DNA from: Pseudomonas crudilactis
GTDB lineage: Bacteria; Pseudomonadota; Gammaproteobacteria; Pseudomonadales; Pseudomonadaceae
Direction of reading: 5' to 3'
Length of the DNA: 55,684 bases
Assembly (NCBI RefSeq): GCF_013433315.1
Contig: NZ_WXVV01000036.1
Location: 1-55,684 of the forward strand
Under the pieces are notes generated by a model. It was not told the origin of the DNA, did no database searches, and saw only the letters and a list, made by a program, of their open reading frames with translations. Within the stretch, counting starts at the first letter, position 1, and every line of letters begins with the position of its first letter. Positions 52,050 through 55,684 of the stretch are shown here, one piece after another. A program made the translations under genes and the position numbers.

Positions 52050-53510
52050 TTAGAGGACCGAAGCGGTCTGCGCCAGTTTTGGCTGCTTGTACAGGTCCAG
52101 CAGCACCTGATCCAGCACCGACGACGCCCCGAACGGCGCTTTGTCGTTGAGGATCGCCACCACTGCCCAAGTGTTGCCATTCACATCACGGCTAAAACCG
52201 GCAATTGCCCGCACGGTGTTCAGGGTGCCGGTCTTGACGTGGGCTTCACCGCGCATCGCCGTGGTTTTCAGACGCTTGCGCATGGTGCCGTCGGTACCGG
52301 CAATCGGCAGCGAGCTGATGTACTCGGCGGCATACGGGCTGTGCCAGGCGGCTTGCAGCATGCTCGCCATTTCACGGGCGCTGACCCGTTCAGCACGGGA
52401 CAGGCCGGAGCCGTTCTCCATCACCAGATGCGGCGCAGTGATACCTTTCTTCGCCATCCACTGACGCACTACGCGCTGCGCTGCCTTGGCGTCGTCACCG
52501 TCGGCATCATTGCGGAATTTCTGGCCAAGGCTGAGGAACAGTTGCTGGGCCATGGTGTTGTTACTGTATTTGTTGATGTCGCGGATGATCTCCGCGAGGT
52601 CCGGCGAGTAGGCGCGAGCCAGCAGTTTGGCGTTGCCCGGTGTCGAGGCCAGACGGTCCTTGCCCTGAATGCTGCCCCCCAGTTCCTTCCAGATCGCGCG
52701 CACGGCACCGGCGGTGTAGGTCGCGTGATCGAGCAGCGACAGATAAGTCTGCGAACTGCAACCTTCGCCCAACTGGCCGGCCACGGTCACGGTCACGCTG
52801 CCATCCGCTTCTGGCACCGGGTTGTAGCGCACGCCGCCGGTGCATTGTTTGGAGGGCAGGGCTTTGACGGTGTTGGCGATGTGGATGCTGGCAATCGGCG
52901 GCTCAACCGAAATCAGCACCCGGCCATTATCGTTACGGGCAACGAAACGCAGGGCCTTGAGGTTGACCAGCAACGAGTCGGGTTTGACCAGGAACGGCTT
53001 GTTCTCGTCATTACCGTCATCGTTGAATTCTGGCAGCACTGGCTGCACAAAAAAGTTACGGTCGAGGATCAGATCACCGGTGATTTGCGTCACACCGTTG
53101 GCGCGCAGGTCGCGCATCAACAGCCAGAGCTTTTCCATGTTCAGCTTTGGATCGCCGCCGCCCTTGAGGTAGAGGTTGCCATTGAGGATGCCGCCGTTCA
53201 GGTCGCCATCGGTGTAGAACTCGGTTTTCCACTGATGGTTGGGGCCGAGCATTTCCAGCGCCGCGTAAGTGGTCACCAGTTTCATCGTCGAGGCCGGGTT
53301 GACCGACACGTCGGCGTTGAACACGGTCGGCGTGCCCGGGCCATCCAGCGGCACCATCACCAACGACAGGGCGCTGGGCTGCAATTTGCTCGCCTTGAGT
53401 GCTTTTTCAACGTTGGGAGTCAGGGAAGTATTGATGGTGGCAGCAGAAACAGGCAGGGCCAGCGGCAGAAGAAGGCCGGCGAGAAGCAGGGGACGCAACG
53501 ATTTGATCAT
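52050..53510 (-). CDS. dacB: D-alanyl-D-alanine carboxypeptidase/endopeptidase (PBP4 type)
   Basis: Periplasmic class C penicillin-binding protein of 486 residues trimming or cutting peptidoglycan cross-links. A signal peptide (about 1-23, ending PVSA) is followed by the active-site motifs S74-T-M-K77, YSNN (Ser-x-Asn motif) and HVKTGTLN. A long insertion between the first two motifs is typical for PBP4. In some Pseudomonas, loss of this protein induces AmpC. The start at 53510 gives the signal peptide directly. It is divergent from yggL. Confidence 0.94.
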   Translation of the reverse strand: MIKSLRPLLLAGLLLPLALPVSAATINTSLTPNVEKALKASKLQPSALSLVMVPLDGPGTPTVFNADVSVNPASTMKLVTTYAALEMLGPNHQWKTEFYTDGDLNGGILNGNLYLKGGGDPKLNMEKLWLLMRDLRANGVTQITGDLILDRNFFVQPVLPEFNDDGNDENKPFLVKPDSLLVNLKALRFVARNDNGRVLISVEPPIASIHIANTVKALPSKQCTGGVRYNPVPEADGSVTVTVAGQLGEGCSSQTYLSLLDHATYTAGAVRAIWKELGGSIQGKDRLASTPGNAKLLARAYSPDLAEIIRDINKYSNNTMAQQLFLSLGQKFRNDADGDDAKAAQRVVRQWMAKKGITAPHLVMENGSGLSRAERVSAREMASMLQAAWHSPYAAEYISSLPIAGTDGTMRKRLKTTAMRGEAHVKTGTLNTVRAIAGFSRDVNGNTWAVVAILNDKAPFGASSVLDQVLLDLYKQPKLAQTASVL

Positions 53511-53743
53511 ATGAAATAAAACCCTACAGTCGAGGGGAAAATAACGAGGACATGGATGAAAAAGCCCTCAGCGGTCATGAAAGTGTCGGCATTATGCCCC
53601 AAGGTGTTACAGCTTGTGCCTTGTCTGGGCCGGCCAATACGTTATTTTTTTACAGGCGGTCGGCTACAGGGGCCAGAGAGTCGGGCAATCGGCGGCTTAA
53701 ACTGGTAAAGTGCCGGCCGTTAATACTTAAGAGGATTGTTCCA

Positions 53744-54088
53744 ATGGCGACTAACCGTTCCCAGCGTCTGCGCAAAAAACTGTGCGTTGATGAATTTCAA
53801 GAGCTGGGTTTCGAACTGAACCTGGACTTCAAAGAAGACTTGTCCGAAGAAGCCATTGACGCTTTCCTCGAAGCCTTCATCAAAGAAGCCATGGAAGCCA
53901 ATGGTCTGGGTTATGTTGGCGGCGACGACTTCGGTCTGGTTTGCCTGCAGAAGCGTGGCTCGGTCAACGAAGAGCAGCGTGCTGCCGTTGAAGCCTGGCT
54001 GAAAACCCGCTCCGAGCTGACCAAGTATGAAGTCAGCCCGTTGCTGGACGTTTGGTATCCGGAAAAGCCGATCAACGCGGCTAAGTGA
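53744..54088 (+). CDS. yggL: YggL family 50S ribosome-binding protein
   Basis: Small acidic-basic protein of 114 residues, formerly DUF469. It begins MATNRSQRLRKKLCVDEFQELGFELNLDFKE and shows the family GYVGGDDFGLVCL segment. Homologues bind the large ribosomal subunit. The start at 53744 follows AGAGGA; the frame is open back to 53552 but that part has no family similarity. It is followed by a strong terminator. Confidence 0.9.
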   Translation: MATNRSQRLRKKLCVDEFQELGFELNLDFKEDLSEEAIDAFLEAFIKEAMEANGLGYVGGDDFGLVCLQKRGSVNEEQRAAVEAWLKTRSELTKYEVSPLLDVWYPEKPINAAK

Positions 54089-54092
54089 TACT

Positions 54093-54128
54093 GAAAAAAA
54101 CGGCGACCTGAGGGTCGCCGTTTTTTTT
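54093..54128. terminator. Intrinsic terminator of yggL
   Basis: A perfect stem AACGGCGACC-TGAG-GGTCGCCGTT is preceded by an A-run and followed by eight T, so it can work in both directions. Confidence 0.92.
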
Positions 54129-54176
54129 CGTCTGGGGTTTGGGTGTTTAGGTTTCGGTTTGGGATTTGTGGTGAGT

Positions 54177-54345
54177 CTACCCCTCATCGGAACGCCGCCC
54201 GCCCAGCCCTCTCCCCCTGGAGAGGGGGCCGATTTGTGGGCTTCAAAGCCTGAGTTCAACTCGGTACCCCACGTCGGCGTATGTCTTCCAAACACCTCGG
54301 TCAGTCCCCTCTCCCTCCGGGAGAGGGCTAGGGTGAGGGGCTTTT
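54177..54345. repeat. Long CCCTCACCC inverted repeat, copy T4
   Basis: The left arm CCCTCATCGGAACGCCGCCC is the same subtype as copy T2. The right arm (CTCCCTCCGGGAGAGGGCTA, then GGGTGAGGGGC) ends at 54345, five bases before the benE stop codon. The core resembles copy T1 in its TTCAACTCGGTA segment. Confidence 0.88.
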
Positions 54346-54349
54346 GACC

Positions 54350-55540
54350 TTAAACTTTACGCCAATTCAAAATCAGTAAAGTCAAAACTCCCGCGACAAT
54401 CCCCCAAAACGCCGAACCAATGGAAAACAACGTCAGCCCCGACGCCGTGACCATAAAGGTAATCAGCGCCGCTTCCCGTTCCTTCGCCTCGGTCATGGCA
54501 ATGCTCAAACCATTGATGATCGAGCCAAACAGCGCCAGCGCGGCAATCGACAGCACCAGTTCCTTCGGCAGCGCGGCAAACAACGCCGCCAACGTTGCGC
54601 CGAACACCCCGGCAATCCCGTAGAAAATCCCGCACCAGACCGCAGCGGTGTAGCGCTTGTTGCGATCTTCATGGGCGTGCGGTCCGGTGCAGATTGCCGC
54701 GCTGATCGCTGCGAGGTTGATGCCGTGGGAGCCGAACGGCGCCAGCAACAGCGAAGCGATGCCGGTGGTGGTGATCAGTGGCGAGGCCGGGACGTTGTAG
54801 CCATCGGCGCGCAACACGGCGATGCCGGGCATGTTCTGCGAGGTCATGGCCACCACGAACAGCGGAATGCCGATGCTGATGGTCGCCGCCAGCGAGAAGT
54901 GCGGCGTGGTCCACACCGGCGTCGCCACTTCCAGATGAAAACCGCTGAAGTCGAGCAGACCCATAAAGCCTGACAGCGCGGTGCCGATCAGCAGCGCGGC
55001 GAGCACGGCATAACGCGGCGACAGGCGTTTGATCAGCAGATAAGTGAAGAACATCCCCAGCACCAGCCCGGTGCGGTGCTGCGCGGCGACGAAGATCTCA
55101 CTGCCGATCTTGAACAGAATCCCTGCCAACAATGCCGCTGCCAAGGAGGCCGGGATCTTTTTTACCAGCCGCTCGAAGCTGCCGGTCAGCCCGCAGATCG
55201 TCACCAGCACTGCGCAGGTGATGTAGGCGCCAATGGCCTCGCCATAGCTGACACCGCCAAGACTGGTGATCAGCAACGCGGCGCCGGGCGTCGACCAGGC
55301 AATGGTGATCGGTGTGCGATAACGCAACGACAGGCCGATCGAGCACACCGCCATGCCGATCGAGATCGCCCAGATCCACGAAGAAATCTGCCCGCTGGTC
55401 AGACCTGCCGCTTGCCCGGCCTGGAACATCAGCACCAGCGAGCTGGTGTAACCGGTCATCATTGCGATGAAGCCAGCGACGATGGCCGAGGGCGAAGTGT
55501 CGGTCAGAGGGCGGAGTCGGGTGTGGGTGGCGTCGTTCAT
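54350..55540 (-). CDS. benE: BenE family benzoate/aromatic acid:H+ symporter
   Basis: Integral inner-membrane protein of 396 residues with eleven to twelve hydrophobic segments, of the BenE family. Family segments are MTGYTSSLVLMFQAGQAAGL near the start, TIAWSTPGAALLI and FVVAMTSQNMPGIAVLRADGY. The first characterised members import benzoate; the substrate here is not proved because no ben catabolic genes are in the window. The start at 55540 (MNDATHTRLRPL) is chosen over an upstream in-frame ATG at 55615. No partner gene is seen on this side. Confidence 0.85.
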   Translation of the reverse strand: MNDATHTRLRPLTDTSPSAIVAGFIAMMTGYTSSLVLMFQAGQAAGLTSGQISSWIWAISIGMAVCSIGLSLRYRTPITIAWSTPGAALLITSLGGVSYGEAIGAYITCAVLVTICGLTGSFERLVKKIPASLAAALLAGILFKIGSEIFVAAQHRTGLVLGMFFTYLLIKRLSPRYAVLAALLIGTALSGFMGLLDFSGFHLEVATPVWTTPHFSLAATISIGIPLFVVAMTSQNMPGIAVLRADGYNVPASPLITTTGIASLLLAPFGSHGINLAAISAAICTGPHAHEDRNKRYTAAVWCGIFYGIAGVFGATLAALFAALPKELVLSIAALALFGSIINGLSIAMTEAKEREAALITFMVTASGLTLFSIGSAFWGIVAGVLTLLILNWRKV

Positions 55541-55616
55541 GACGGCGGTGTTCCTTATACCAATGAAGATCCCTTGTGGGCGAGCAGCGGATTCTGTGAT
55601 CAAGCCTAAACTCAAA

Positions 55617-55634
55617 CGTAACGGATCGTTGCAA
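55617..55634. promoter_or_regulatory. Near-palindrome upstream of benE
   Basis: GTAACG-GAT-CGTTGC is symmetric at five of six positions and lies about 80 bases before the benE start. A repressor or activator site is possible. Nothing else is seen in 55541-55684. Confidence 0.3.
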
Positions 55635-55684
55635 TACAGCCGAAGTCACAAACAGCCGTACAGTCGTGTTGCCACCTTCCATTG

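Overview
This is a GC-rich chromosomal window from a Pseudomonas of the P. fluorescens group. The evidence is the gene content and order: cmaX-crfX-cmpX-sigX-oprF next to cobA-nasC-nirD-nirB, and pyrD-rmf-rlmKL-dacB-yggL. An APS-reductase-type CysH, ThrH and AcnD/PrpF-type propionate genes are also present. So are ten intergenic REP doublets built on the core GCGAGCAGGCTCGCTCCCACA (or its GCAAGC variant), which are typical of this group. I see no tRNA, rRNA, insertion sequence, prophage or CRISPR array, and almost all space is occupied by intact genes.

Layout. 1-2850: HAD hydrolase, then a divergent SDR dehydrogenase / LysR regulator pair. 2970-5292: operon for an NCS1 permease and a hydantoin-racemase-like protein, preceded by a sigma54 (-24/-12) promoter with a perfect 16-bp palindrome at its predicted start point. 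5871-8826: cysH, thrH, pabB. 9074-12137: three-gene operon of a retropepsin-like protease, an inactive transglutaminase fused to seven membrane helices, and an ATP-grasp ligase (substrate unknown). 12426-21225: propionate (2-methylcitrate) operon gntR-prpB-prpC-acnD-prpF-prpD, with intergenic repeats in three of its gaps. 21218-23648: DMT exporter and divergent MocR-type regulator. 23769-28310: divergent ppsR/ppsA and a hydrolase. 28537-33008: rraA, cmaX, crfX, cmpX, sigX, oprF (cell-envelope stress sigma factor and its main porin). 33079-44881 (minus strand): complete nitrate assimilation cluster, nasS-nasT, nasA transporter plus kinase/phosphatase, and nirB-nirD-nasC-cobA. 45106-55540: pyrD, rmf, rlmKL, a CHASE-PAS-GGDEF protein, dacB, yggL and benE.

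The nitrate cluster is the most informative region. Both nirB and the nasA transporter gene have, in order, a sigma54 promoter, two small hairpins with hexanucleotide loops carrying A1 and G4, and an intrinsic terminator before the gene. This is the signature of antitermination by an ANTAR protein, and the ANTAR protein NasT with its nitrate sensor NasS is encoded alongside. CobA makes the siroheme precursor for NirB. A protein kinase/phosphatase is embedded in the transporter operon. The nasST genes themselves start directly behind a very strong terminator hairpin that lacks the ANTAR hairpins.

Structured intergenic DNA is abundant: ten REP doublets in two geometries, four copies of a longer inverted repeat with CCCTCACCCTAGCCCTCTCCC-like arms, and a run of four perfect hairpins upstream of rmf. 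No obviously foreign island is present. Claims are from reading the sequence and family knowledge only; no database search was run.
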